Below, one piece after another: positions 54,506-63,313 of a DNA stretch of 64,000 nt. The notes beneath the pieces were generated by a model. The model saw only the letters and a list, made by a program, of their open reading frames with translations, was not told the origin of the DNA and ran no database searches. Position numbers and translations under genes: made by a program. The stretch is taken from positions 1 to 64,000 of the forward strand of contig CAJMRY010000004.1 in the NCBI GenBank assembly GCA_905215935.1, written 5' to 3'. This DNA comes from an uncultured bacterium. GTDB lineage: Bacteria; Bacillota; Clostridia; TANB77; CAG-508. The stretch's first letter is position 1. Every line of letters starts with the position of its first letter.

Positions 54506-55428
54506 ATGAATATAGGAATAGATTTAGGTGGAAGTCATATAGGTGTTGGAATTGTAAATAATGAGGGAAATATAATTAGTAAAAAAGATACAGATATATA
54601 TATTGAAAAAATAGAAGATATTCAAGAGTTTATAATACAAACTATAATAAGTAGTATTAAACTTTTATTAGAAGAAAATCAAATTACTCTAAAAAATATA
54701 GAGTTGATAGGTATAGGAACACCAGGAGAACCCCAAAATGGCATTATTAAAAGAATAGTGAATTTAGGTATTAGTGATTTTAATATCGTAGAAAGATTAA
54801 AAAATGGATTACAATTTGACAATATAATTATAAGAAATGATGGAAAATGTGCAGGGATTGCAGAAAAATTGTATGGAAGTATGAAAATATATGAAGATTC
54901 AGTATTTTTATGTTTAGGAACAGGAATAGGTGGAGCAGTGTTCCTTAATAATAAATTGTTAAAACCTAAAAAACGTTCGGGATTTGAATTTGGTCATATG
55001 GTTATAGAAAAGGATGGTAATTTGTGCAAATGTGGAAATAGAGGCTGTTTTGAAACTTATTGTTCAATGAAGATGTTAAAAGAAAAGATTAATAAAGAAA
55101 TTGTATTAAATAATATGGAATCTAGAGATTTATTAAAATATGTAAAAGAAAATATAGAAAACCCAAAGATAAAAGAAATAATTAAACAATATATTGATGA
55201 TTTAATTATTGGTTTATCAAATATAACAAATTTATTAGAACCAGAATGTATAACTCTTCGGAGGAGGTTTTGTATATTTTAGAGATGTTTTATGGAATAA
55301 GTTATTGTTGGAATTTAATAAAGCAGAGTATTTGTTTAATAAAGAAAATATACCAGTATTAAATTTAGCAAAACTCGGAAATGATGCTCGGAATAATTGG
55401 AGCAAGCATTGACATAAATGAAAATTAA
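54506..55428 (+). CDS. ROK-family sugar kinase (glucokinase-like), with two +1 recoding sites
   Basis: A 306-residue kinase. The ATP phosphate loop is GIDLGGSHIGVG at the N terminus; GTGIGGAVF and the zinc motif CKCGNRGCFETYCS near residue 175-188 identify ROK proteins. The extra C at 55259 (CTT-C-GGA, codon 252) restores GGGFVYFRD, a conserved adenosine-site Gly cluster. The second, at 55389 (GCT-C-GGA, codon 295), restores GIIGASID near the C terminus. Ten bases before it, an ordinary CTC GGA is read in frame. AAAGGAGG precedes the ATG. Confidence 0.9.
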
Positions 55429-55838
55429 TTGTATAATAATACCATTGATTACCAATAATGGTAAAGAAGAGATTTAAATTTATATATTTCTATTTATATA
55501 AAAAGGTGTGCATAAAATAAATAGAATAATATTGTAAAAAAAGAGTTCGGGATATTAAAAAAATAAGTTTTAGTAAAATAAGCTAATCTAGTTAGTGTAT
55601 GGTAGTGTAGCAATCGGTTTTTTTATGTGCAAGGCCATATTCTAATTTTAGTTTGTGATGCAACAATTCTTTAAATAATAACCAAATAAGAGTTTATAAT
55701 GTAAAATCTTATAATAGAAAAATATAAAGAGAAAATTCTTGTAATAGGATTAAATTTAAACAATAAAATTTTCTATTAAAAAAGTTAAGGAATATATAAA
55801 TTTAAACAGATTTAAAGAAGAAGGAGATATAAACAAAA
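55429..55838 (+). other. 410-bp AT-rich region without a gene
   Basis: It lies between the ROK gene and rnjA. AAAAAGAGTTCGGGATATT near 55538 and AATCGGTTTTTTT near 55612 are the only non-AT patches; the latter may end a transcript. The rnjA leader and promoter should lie at the right end. I see nothing else. Confidence 0.45.
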
Positions 55839-57830
55839 ATGACAGAGAATTTAAAAAATAGTGAGATTGTTAAGGAAGAAAAGGAAGTTGTAAGAACACA
55901 ATTACCAAAAAGAGAAAGAGGATACAGAAACAATAAAACAAGAAGAGATGTAGAAAAAGGTGAAATAGAAAAGAGAAAATCAGAAAAAAGAAGAAATGTT
56001 AGAAATGAACAAAGAAATATCGTAGAAGCAAATCAAGAACAGGTTAGCGCAGAACAGGTAAAGCAAAAGCAAGTAAAATCAAAAGAGTTAAACAAAGGTG
56101 GACAAAAGACAGAAAGAAGACCAAAGACTAAAAGAATAAAGAATGAAAGTAAAGATAATACATTCGAATTTAAGAAACCAAATTTAAAAATTATTCCTTT
56201 AGGTGGACTAGAGGAAATTGGAAAAAATATTACTGTTTTTGAATATGATAATGAAATAGTTTTGGTAGACTGTGGACTTGAATTCCCAGAAGATAATATG
56301 CTTGGTGTAGATTTAGTTATACCAGATGTAACATATTTAGAGAGAAATAAAGATAAAATTAAAGGACTAGTAATTACTCATGGTCATGAAGATCATATAG
56401 GTTCTATTCCATATGTTTTAAAACAAGTGGATATGCCAATATATGCAACAAAATTAACAGTAGGATTAATAAAAAATAAATTAGAGGAACATAAACTATT
56501 AAGAAAAACAAAATTAAAAGTTGTAGAACAAGGACAAACTATTGATTTTGGAAAAATTAAAGTTGAATTTATTAGAAGTTCACATAGTATTCCAGATTCT
56601 GTAATGCTTGCAATATATACACCAGTTGGAACAGTGCTTCATACAGGAGATTTTAAAATAGACTATACACCAATTGATGAGAGGTTAATGGATTTTGGTA
56701 GAATTGCTGAAATTGGAAATCAAGGAGTTTTAGCACTTATGTCAGACAGTACAAACGCAGAAAGAAAAGGATATACAATGTCTGAAAGTTCTGTAGGAGA
56801 AGTGTTTGATAAGTTATTTTTAAATTGTCCAAAAAGAATTGTTGTTGCAACATTTGCGTCAAATGTTCATAGAGTCCAACAAATAGTAAATTCTGCTGTT
56901 AAATATAAAAGAAAAGTTGCAGTGTGTGGTAGAAGTATGATTAACATGATTGAAACAGCAAGAGGACTTGGATATATAAAAGTACCAGAAAATGTTTTTA
57001 TAGATATCGATATGATTAAAAATTATACTGATGATCAATTAGTTATTTTGACAACAGGTAGCCAAGGTGAAGCTATGTCTGCATTAACAAGAATGGCTTC
57101 AGGAGATCATAGAAAAGTTGTAATTACTCCAAATGATAAAATTATAATTTCTGCAACACCAATACCAGGAAATGAAAAATTGGTTTCAAAAGTAATAGAT
57201 GACTTAATGAAAATTGGTGCAGAAGTTGTATATAGTTCACTTGAAGCAATACATGTTTCAGGACATGCATGTCAAGAAGAACAAAAACTGATCTTTTCAC
57301 TTGTAAGACCCAAATATTTTATACCTGTACATGGTGAATATAGACAATTAATAGCTCATTCAGAAACTGCTAAAAAGATGGGAATTCCATCAGAAAATAT
57401 ATTTATGATGAAAAATGGTAGAGTACTTGAATTAAATGAGGATGAAGCAAAATTAACAACTTCAGTTCCTTGCGGAAAAATATTAGTTGATGGACTTGGA
57501 GTTGGTGATGTTGGAAATATAGTTCTTCGTGATAGACAACATTTATCACAAGATGGATTAATAATTATAGTAATGACAATGGATTCTGGTTCAGGAGAAA
57601 TTGTCTCAGGTCCAGATGTTATATCAAGAGGATTTGTATATGTAAGAGAGTCTGAAAATCTAATGGATGATGTAAAAAGAGTTATTAGAGAAGAAGTACA
57701 AAGATGTGAAGAAAATAAAATTACAGATTGGTCAACAATAAAATCAACATTAAAAGATAATTTAAGAGATTATATTTTCCAAAAAACAAAGAGAAATCCG
57801 ATGATATTGCCGATTATAATGGAAATATAA
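55839..57830 (+). CDS. rnjA: Ribonuclease J with long basic N-terminal extension
   Basis: A 663-residue metallo-beta-lactamase/beta-CASP ribonuclease for RNA turnover and maturation. The zinc site is HGHEDHIG near residue 180, with SHSIPDS and HTGDFK following, and beta-CASP motifs VSGHAC and HGEYRQL. The first 110 or so residues are a Lys/Arg/Glu/Gln-rich extension not present in ordinary RNase J (about 555 residues), possibly for RNA or ribosome binding. AGAAGGAG precedes the ATG. Confidence 0.93.
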   Translation: MTENLKNSEIVKEEKEVVRTQLPKRERGYRNNKTRRDVEKGEIEKRKSEKRRNVRNEQRNIVEANQEQVSAEQVKQKQVKSKELNKGGQKTERRPKTKRIKNESKDNTFEFKKPNLKIIPLGGLEEIGKNITVFEYDNEIVLVDCGLEFPEDNMLGVDLVIPDVTYLERNKDKIKGLVITHGHEDHIGSIPYVLKQVDMPIYATKLTVGLIKNKLEEHKLLRKTKLKVVEQGQTIDFGKIKVEFIRSSHSIPDSVMLAIYTPVGTVLHTGDFKIDYTPIDERLMDFGRIAEIGNQGVLALMSDSTNAERKGYTMSESSVGEVFDKLFLNCPKRIVVATFASNVHRVQQIVNSAVKYKRKVAVCGRSMINMIETARGLGYIKVPENVFIDIDMIKNYTDDQLVILTTGSQGEAMSALTRMASGDHRKVVITPNDKIIISATPIPGNEKLVSKVIDDLMKIGAEVVYSSLEAIHVSGHACQEEQKLIFSLVRPKYFIPVHGEYRQLIAHSETAKKMGIPSENIFMMKNGRVLELNEDEAKLTTSVPCGKILVDGLGVGDVGNIVLRDRQHLSQDGLIIIVMTMDSGSGEIVSGPDVISRGFVYVRESENLMDDVKRVIREEVQRCEENKITDWSTIKSTLKDNLRDYIFQKTKRNPMILPIIMEI

Positions 57831-57882
57831 ATCTGTTAAATAAAAAATATATTAATAATATAAATAGCAAGGAGAGATAATT

Positions 57883-59530
57883 ATGAACTATAAAGATTTA
57901 GCAGATTTAATATATCCAGATGCAAAGGATATCTCATATTATGAAGAAAAATATCCAATGAGAGATCTAGGTGAAGGAGCAGTAGTTACAAGATATGCTC
58001 CAAGCCCAACAGGATATGTTCATATTGGTGGCTTATACCAATGTGTATTAGAAAGTGTGTTAACTAAGAAGAGTAATGGGGTGTTATATCTAAGAGTAGA
58101 AGATACAGACCAAAAAAGAGAAATAGAAAATGGAGTTATAGAAATTGTAGAATCTCTAAAAAACTGTGATATCGAATTTGATGAAGGAATGATTTCCGAT
58201 ACTAATGAAAAAGGAGCTTATGGACCATATAAGCAAAGCCAAAGAGGAGATATTTATAAAGCATATGCTAAATACTTATTAGCGCAAGGAAAGGCATATC
58301 CTTGTTTTGCAAGCTCAGAAGAGTTAGAAAGTTTAAGAAAAAAACAAGAAGATGCTAAGATTAGACCAGGATATTATGGCGTTTGGGCTAAATATAGAAA
58401 CCTTTCTGTAGAAGATGCAGCAGAAAAAATAAAAAATGGAGAAAAATTTGTAATTCGTTTTAAATCACCAGGAAGGGAAGATAAAAAAATAAAACATAAA
58501 GATATTATAAAAGGAAATATAGAATTTCCAGAAAATGATTTAGATATCGTTATAATAAAGGGAGATGGACTTCCAACATATCATTTTGCACATGTAGTAG
58601 ATGATCATTTAATGAGAACTACACATGTAATTCGTTGTGATGAATGGGTATCTTCTATTCCAATTCATTTACAATTATTCTATGAATTAGGATTTAAAGC
58701 ACCAAAATATGCTCATTATGCACCAATTATGAAAGAAGACAATGGAAAGAAAAGAAAAATAAGTAAAAGAAAAGATCCAGAAGCAGCGGTTCGGATATTA
58801 CCATGAAGAGGGAATTCCTTCTCAGTCTGTAGATGAGTATTTAATGAATATAGCAAATTCAACATTTGAGAATTGGAGAAAACAAAATCCAGATTTATCT
58901 ATTAATGAATTTGATTTTAAGCTAAATAAGATGAGTGTTAGTGGAGCTTTATTTGATATGGTAAAATTATTAGATGTATCTAAAAATGTAATATCAAAAT
59001 ATTCTGCTGAAAGAGTTTATAATGAAGCTTCAAAATGGGCTGAAAAATATGATAGTGAATTAACTAAAATGCTTGAAGATAAAGACTATGCTTTAAAAGT
59101 TTTAGGAATTGAAAGAGGAAATAGCAAACCAAGAAAAGATATTTCAAAATGGTCAGATTTAAAAGACAATATTATTTATATGTATGATGACAAATTTGAT
59201 GAAATTCCAGAATATCTATTTGGAACAATTTCAGATGAAAATGAAATTTCTAAAATAGTAAAATTATATGTGGAAAAATACTATAATGAGTCAGACGACA
59301 AACAAACATGGTTTAATAAAATTAAAGATTTGGCAGAAGAATTAGGTTATGCAAGAGAAGTAAAAGAATATAAGCAAAATCCAGAGAAATGGCCAGGTCA
59401 TGTAGGAGATATTAGTACTGTACTTAGAGTTTGCTTAACTAAGAGACAAAATACTCCAGATTTATATGAAATAATGAATGTTTTAGGAAAAGACAGAGTT
59501 GTAGGTAGATTTAATAAATTAGTAAAATAA
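57883..59530 (+). CDS. gltX: Glutamyl-tRNA synthetase, with +1 recoding site
   Basis: A class I synthetase of 548 residues. The HIGH-type motif is in APSPTGYVHIGGLY near residue 47, the KMSKS-type loop is KRKISKRKDPEAAV near residues 291-304. The extra C at 58792 (GTT-C-GGA, codon 304) comes directly after this loop. Skipping it gives GYYHEEGIPSQS and the C-terminal anticodon-binding half. Without the skip, translation ends after three codons, leaving a protein without tRNA-binding domains. AAGGAGAG precedes the ATG. Confidence 0.95.
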
Positions 59531-59637
59531 GATTATTAAAATAGTTTTAGAATATTGAAAAATATAAAGGTTAAAGTATTTGTGCAATAATAAAGATGCT
59601 TGATGTTTGTATTTTTCAATTTTTTTGTTAAGAAATA

Positions 59638-59813
59638 ATGTTACCGCCTAGACAAGGTATATATATTTATAAATTTAAACCAATCTTGAAGCATGTCAGT
59701 AAGTGACAGTAATAAATTTTATGCCACGCAGGTAATTGGGAAAGAAATGGCTAAATGTGTACCTATCTGCGATTGGTTTAAATTTATAAATATATATACC
59801 TTGTCTAGGCTAG
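59638..59813. repeat. Large inverted-repeat element with structured core
   Basis: Arms 59647-59685 and 59771-59809 are perfect 39-bp reverse complements. The 85-base core has GTCA-GTAAG-TGAC (from 59696) and GCAGGTAA with TACCTATCTGC, so the RNA would form a multi-branched structure. There is no T run and no reading frame. The whole space 59531-59909 between gltX and the DUF951 gene is otherwise empty. Confidence 0.75.
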
Positions 59814-59909
59814 TAAATGCTTTTATGGAATTATTAATTGTTATTTATATGAAATTTATATTGTAAATTTATTAATAGCATGATATATTGCAAGTTATAG
59901 GAGGAGAGA

Positions 59910-60095
59910 ATGGAATATAATATTGGAGATATTGTAAGAACTAAAAAACAACATCCTTGTGGAAGTAAATTGTGGGAAATTACTAGAGTTGGAGTGGACT
60001 TTAAATTAAAGTGTTTAGGTTGTGGACATGTTATTTTGGTAGAAAGGCAAAAGGCTTTAAAAATGATAACAAAGAAGGAAGATAATAAAATATAA
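59910..60095 (+). CDS. DUF951 small zinc-ribbon-like protein
   Basis: A 61-residue protein common in Firmicutes, often near rpsF, ychF or engB. The pattern IGDIVRTKKQHPCGS then KCLGCGHVI with late VERQKALK matches DUF951. Three Cys may bind metal. ATAGGAGG precedes the ATG. The function is unknown, with a possible link to the ribosome. Confidence 0.88.
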   Translation: MEYNIGDIVRTKKQHPCGSKLWEITRVGVDFKLKCLGCGHVILVERQKALKMITKKEDNKI

Positions 60096-60097
60096 AA

Positions 60098-60139
60098 AAG
60101 AGCAGGCATAAAAGTTTATACAAATTTATGCCTGCTTGG
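60098..60139 (-). terminator. Terminator of the 60154 gene
   Basis: AGCAGGCATAAA and TTTATGCCTGCT form a perfect 12-bp stem. On the minus strand it is followed by CTTTTTTATA. Confidence 0.7.
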
Positions 60140-60153
60140 ATCATTTAAAGAGA

Positions 60154-60372
60154 TTAAATCCTAATACCACCACACTTTTTCATAAGAGACTCAACAAAAG
60201 AGTCGTAAATGAAAGAACGTGTAGATTCCACAAAAAGGGAAAAACCTCCTATGGATTCGCAATGTGATGTCCGCAGATGTGGATACTTGGTATCCAATTC
60301 TTGCTTTGCTGCTTCAAGCTCTGAAGCGGTAGCGAAATTGTACTTAACCTTCTTTGAAAAAACCTGAGCCAT
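60154..60372 (-). CDS. Unknown 72-residue protein, one CGG
   Basis: A small soluble protein, not recognised. It has a basic start (FSKKVKYNF), a helical segment ASELEAAKQELD (residues 15-26) and a Cys and Gly ending. AAGGAGG lies upstream of ATG 60372 on its strand. CGG at 60273-60271 (codon 34 of 72) must be Arg; a +1 shift there stops eight codons on. Codon choice (CTG, GCG, CGT) is less AT-rich than in core genes. It is monocistronic and has its own promoter and palindrome. Confidence 0.6.
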   Translation of the reverse strand: MAQVFSKKVKYNFATASELEAAKQELDTKYPHLRTSHCESIGGFSLFVESTRSFIYDSFVESLMKKCGGIRI

Positions 60373-60399
60373 AGTGTAGGCCCTCCTTAAATTAAAATT

Positions 60400-60459
60400 T
60401 TCGCAACTTGCGAATTGGGATGTGTTCGTATTGTAACATGTATAAGTATATAAAGTCAA
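60400..60459 (-). promoter_or_regulatory. Promoter and palindrome of the 60154 gene
   Basis: On the minus strand, TTGACT (60459-60454) and TACAAT (60435-60430) are 18 bp apart. TTCGCAA-C-TTGCGAA (60400-60414) is a perfect 7+7 palindrome in the leader, a strong operator candidate. Confidence 0.65.
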
Positions 60460-60467
60460 TATAAAAA

Positions 60468-61050
60468 CTACATAAATTTCGACAAAATATCCCAAACTTT
60501 ATCTGTATATATTTTTCTTTCGCTAGAAAATGGTAAAAATGTAAAGTCTCCAATAGGATTTAATTCTTTTTGGAGATCTTTTACTGCATTATCTACTTTA
60601 GTAACTGCTATTTTATCAGCTTTGTTTGCAACTACAATAAAAGGGAGTTCAGAACGAATTATATAATCATACATTAATCTATCATTACTACCTGGTGAAT
60701 GTCTTATATCTATTAATAAGACAATTAATGCAATATTTTTTCTAATATGTAAATATTCATCTATAAAACCATTAACTTTAGATTGTTCTTGTTTAGACAT
60801 TTTACTATATCCATAACCTGGTAAATCTACAAAATAAAATTTATTGTCCATGTTATAAAAATTTATTTGTCTTGTTTTTCCAGGTTCGCTACTTGTTCTT
60901 GCTAGTTTTTTTCTATTTATCATAGTATTAATAAATGAAGATTTACCAACATTAGATTTACCAACTAATACTATTTCTGGTAATCCGATTTGTTGGATAC
61001 TGTTTTGGGCTTACAGCCGATATTTCGAATTTTGGGTCCTTTATTTGCAT
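60468..61050 (-). CDS. engB: Ribosome-biogenesis GTPase EngB/YsxC, with +1 recoding site
   Basis: A 193-residue GTPase needed for assembly of the 50S subunit. The extra C at 60987 (AAT-C-GGA, codon 22) lies just before the P-loop; skipping it gives GLPEIVLVGKSNVGKSSF, with G1 as GKSNVGKS. DLPGYGYSK (G3), NKAD (G4) and ARTSSEPGKTRQ (G2) are present. The segment KQYPTNGLPEI matches EngB proteins such as Bacillus QYPEGGLPEI in placing this Gly. The unshifted product is only about 30 residues. The cell cannot be without this protein. Confidence 0.93.
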
Positions 61051-61089
61051 AATTTTTTCTCCTATAATTATTTTATGGTAAATTTAGAT

Positions 61090-61134
61090 ATAACAGTTCT
61101 ACATGATTAAATTAAATCTAAGAAGAACTGTTAT
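61090..61134 (-). terminator. Terminator-like inverted repeat after serS
   Basis: ATAACAGTTCT and AGAACTGTTAT form a perfect 11-bp stem around a 23-base AT loop. The T run on the minus strand is weak. Confidence 0.5.
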
Positions 61135-61179
61135 ATTGCTAAATATTTACATGTTTGAATTTATAAAATTTAAAATTAA

Positions 61180-62467
61180 TTAATTTTCAGGTGTAATTTT
61201 TTCTAATCCACCCATATAAGGTCTTAAAACCTCTGGAATATTAATACTTCCATCAGCATTATAATTATTTTCAAGAAAAGCAATTAACATACGAGGTGGA
61301 GCAACTACAGTATTATTTAACGTATGAGCATAATAATTTCCTTTTTCACCTTTAATACGAATACCAAGACGTCTACTTTGTGCATCTGTTAAGTTAGAAC
61401 AGCTTCCAACTTCAAAATATTTCTTTTGTCTTGGGCTCCAAGCTTCTACATCTACACTTTTAGATTTTAAGTCTGCTAAGTCTCCACTGCAACATTCTAA
61501 AGTACGAACTGGAATGTCTAGACTTCTAAATAATTCTACTGTATAAGACCACATTTTGTCATACCAAGCGTAGCTTTCTTCTGGTTCACAAACAACAATC
61601 ATTTCTTGTTTTTCAAATTGATGTATACGATAAACTCCGGCGTTCTTCAATACCATGAGCACCTTTTTCTTTTCTAAAACATGGAGAATATGATGTCATA
61701 GTATAAGGTAGTTCAGACTTTTTTAAGATTTGATCTTTAAATTTTCCAATCATTGAATGTTCACTTGTTCCAATTAGGTATAAATCTTCACCTTCAATTT
61801 TATACATCATTGCATCCATTTCTTCAAAGCTCATAACTCCTGTAACTACATCAGAACGAATCATGTATGGTGGAATGCAATAAGTAAAACCTTTATTAAT
61901 CATAAAATCTCTGGCATATGATAATATACTAGAATGAAGTCTTGCAATATTACCCATTAAATAGTAAAAACCATTTCCAGCGACACGTCTTGCAGAGTCT
62001 AAATCAAGTCCAGATAGTTTTTCCATAATTTCAGCATGATATGGAATCTCATAATCTGGAACTACAGGATCGCCATATTTTTTTACTTCTACATTTTTAC
62101 TATCATCTTCTCCTACAGGAACAGATTCATGCATAATGTTTGGAATTTTCATCATTCTAGATTTTATTTCTTCAGCAAACTTAGCTTCTAGTTTTTCATT
62201 TTCTACAAGTTCTTCATTTATTTTTTGAACTTCTAGTTTAACTTTTTCTGCTTCATCTTTTTTTTCATCTTTCATTAGAGCACCAATTGTACTGCTTAGT
62301 GAATTTCTTTTACTTCTTAATTCATCACCATGTAGTTTTACTTCACGATTTTTTAAATCCAAATCTATAACCTCGTCTACTAATACTAGTTTATGGTTTT
62401 GAAATTTTTTCTTGATATTTTCTTTTACAATATCTGGATTTTCTCTTAAAAATTTAATGTCTATCAT
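61180..62467 (-). CDS. serS: Seryl-tRNA synthetase, with +1 recoding site
   Basis: A class II synthetase of 428 residues with an N-terminal coiled-coil tRNA arm (residues 30-110). The extra C at 61639 (CGC-C-GGA, codon 277) is in motif 2, which becomes FRKEKGAHGIEERGVYRIHQFEK across the join when read in two pieces. The codon before it is CGC, read as Arg, so Arg-CGN decoding itself works. Without the skip the chain ends after about eight codons, lacking the ATP site. The last part has motif 3. A T-box leader lies upstream of the operon. Confidence 0.94.
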
Positions 62468-62583
62468 AATATTTCCTCCTTATTATAAATGAATATATTA
62501 TCAAATATATTTTTATCTTGTATTAATTAAATTATTGATATATAAAATTCTAGATTTTTAGTAAATATTTAAATTAATTTATA

Positions 62584-62844
62584 TTATAAATAGTTTTTTT
62601 CAATATCTTCTACAATTTCGAATCTATGTGTTTGTCCTGTTATATTATCAGGTCTTTCTGGAATAGTGGATAAGAACATCTTCTCTGGTCTGACAAAAAT
62701 TTTTCTATTATCTTCTCTTTCATATAATGGTTTATATACTACCATTCTTTCTTGTGTTTCACTATCATAGGCAATATTTTCTACAAAATAATAATTTCCT
62801 TTAAAATGTCTGTAAACTTTGCCAATTTTAACTTCATTTTCCAT
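62584..62844 (-). CDS. DUF1653-family small protein
   Basis: An 86-residue protein. VYRHFKGNYYFVENIAYD and VYKPLYE with FVRPEKMFL are typical of DUF1653. AGGAGGT lies upstream of ATG 62844 on its strand. It is the first gene after a T-box leader and precedes serS by 117 bases, so it is expected to be induced with serS. The function is unknown. Confidence 0.85.
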   Translation of the reverse strand: MENEVKIGKVYRHFKGNYYFVENIAYDSETQERMVVYKPLYEREDNRKIFVRPEKMFLSTIPERPDNITGQTHRFEIVEDIEKNYL

Positions 62845-62899
62845 AAAATTACCTCCTAAAGTATGTATTATTAAATAATATAATATGTATTTACAATAA

Positions 62900-63150
62900 A
62901 ACAAAAACGCCCTTATGAGAAAACATAAGGACGAAAAGTTTCGTGGTGCCACCTTAATTTATATATAATAAAAAATATATAACTTAATAATGCTTATAAC
63001 CTAGCATAACTTGGTTTAGCTTTCGCTAAAAGCTTCAAGAGGAGATTCTTAAAATATTTTAAACTATTTCCACCACACATAGTCTCTCTATATAAAATTT
63101 AGATTAGTACTAATCTCTTGTTAAACGCTTAATATTGTAAAATATTGTAT
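62900..63150 (-). promoter_or_regulatory. T-box riboswitch of the DUF1653-serS operon
   Basis: On the minus strand the T-box core AAGGTGGCACCACG lies at about 62955-62940, followed by a terminator (CCTTATG...CATAAGG then five T, near 62930-62900). A specifier region with TCT/TCC triplets near 63047 fits serine. The long Stem I lies to about 63130. Uncharged tRNA-Ser should promote read-through. Confidence 0.85.
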
Positions 63151-63281
63151 CATAGAATAAATTAAAATGCAATATAAATAATTTTAAATTTAAAGAGGCG
63201 AGGGGTGAATTCATTAATAGTCTGTTTTTAATAAAAATTTTAATTTTAAAATTAATTACAAGATATTATATAATATGAAAA

Positions 63282-63306
63282 ACAGTGGACAATAGATGCC
63301 CACTGT
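63282..63306 (-). terminator. Terminator of the 63314 gene
   Basis: ACAGTGG and CCACTGT pair around a 10-base loop, followed on the minus strand by TTTTTC. Confidence 0.65.
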
Positions 63307-63313
63307 ATAGAGG

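Noticed and set aside
55370..55380. A third skip site in the ROK gene at AAACTCGGAAAT
   Set aside because: There the codons are CTC GGA in the correct frame; CGG is not a codon. Similar harmless C-GG junctions occur in rplL, yitT-neighbour genes and others.
1773..61639. Sequencing or assembly error as the cause of the 23 extra C bases
   Set aside because: Errors have no knowledge of reading frame or protein motif. All events are the same base, all make an in-frame CGG, all sit before a conserved Gly on both strands, and none occurs as another base or a deletion. Raw reads would still be the final test.
1773..61639. CGG reassigned to another amino acid
   Set aside because: A simple reassignment would keep the frame. 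Here the downstream protein is found only in the +1 frame, and the 0-frame stops soon after in nearly every case.
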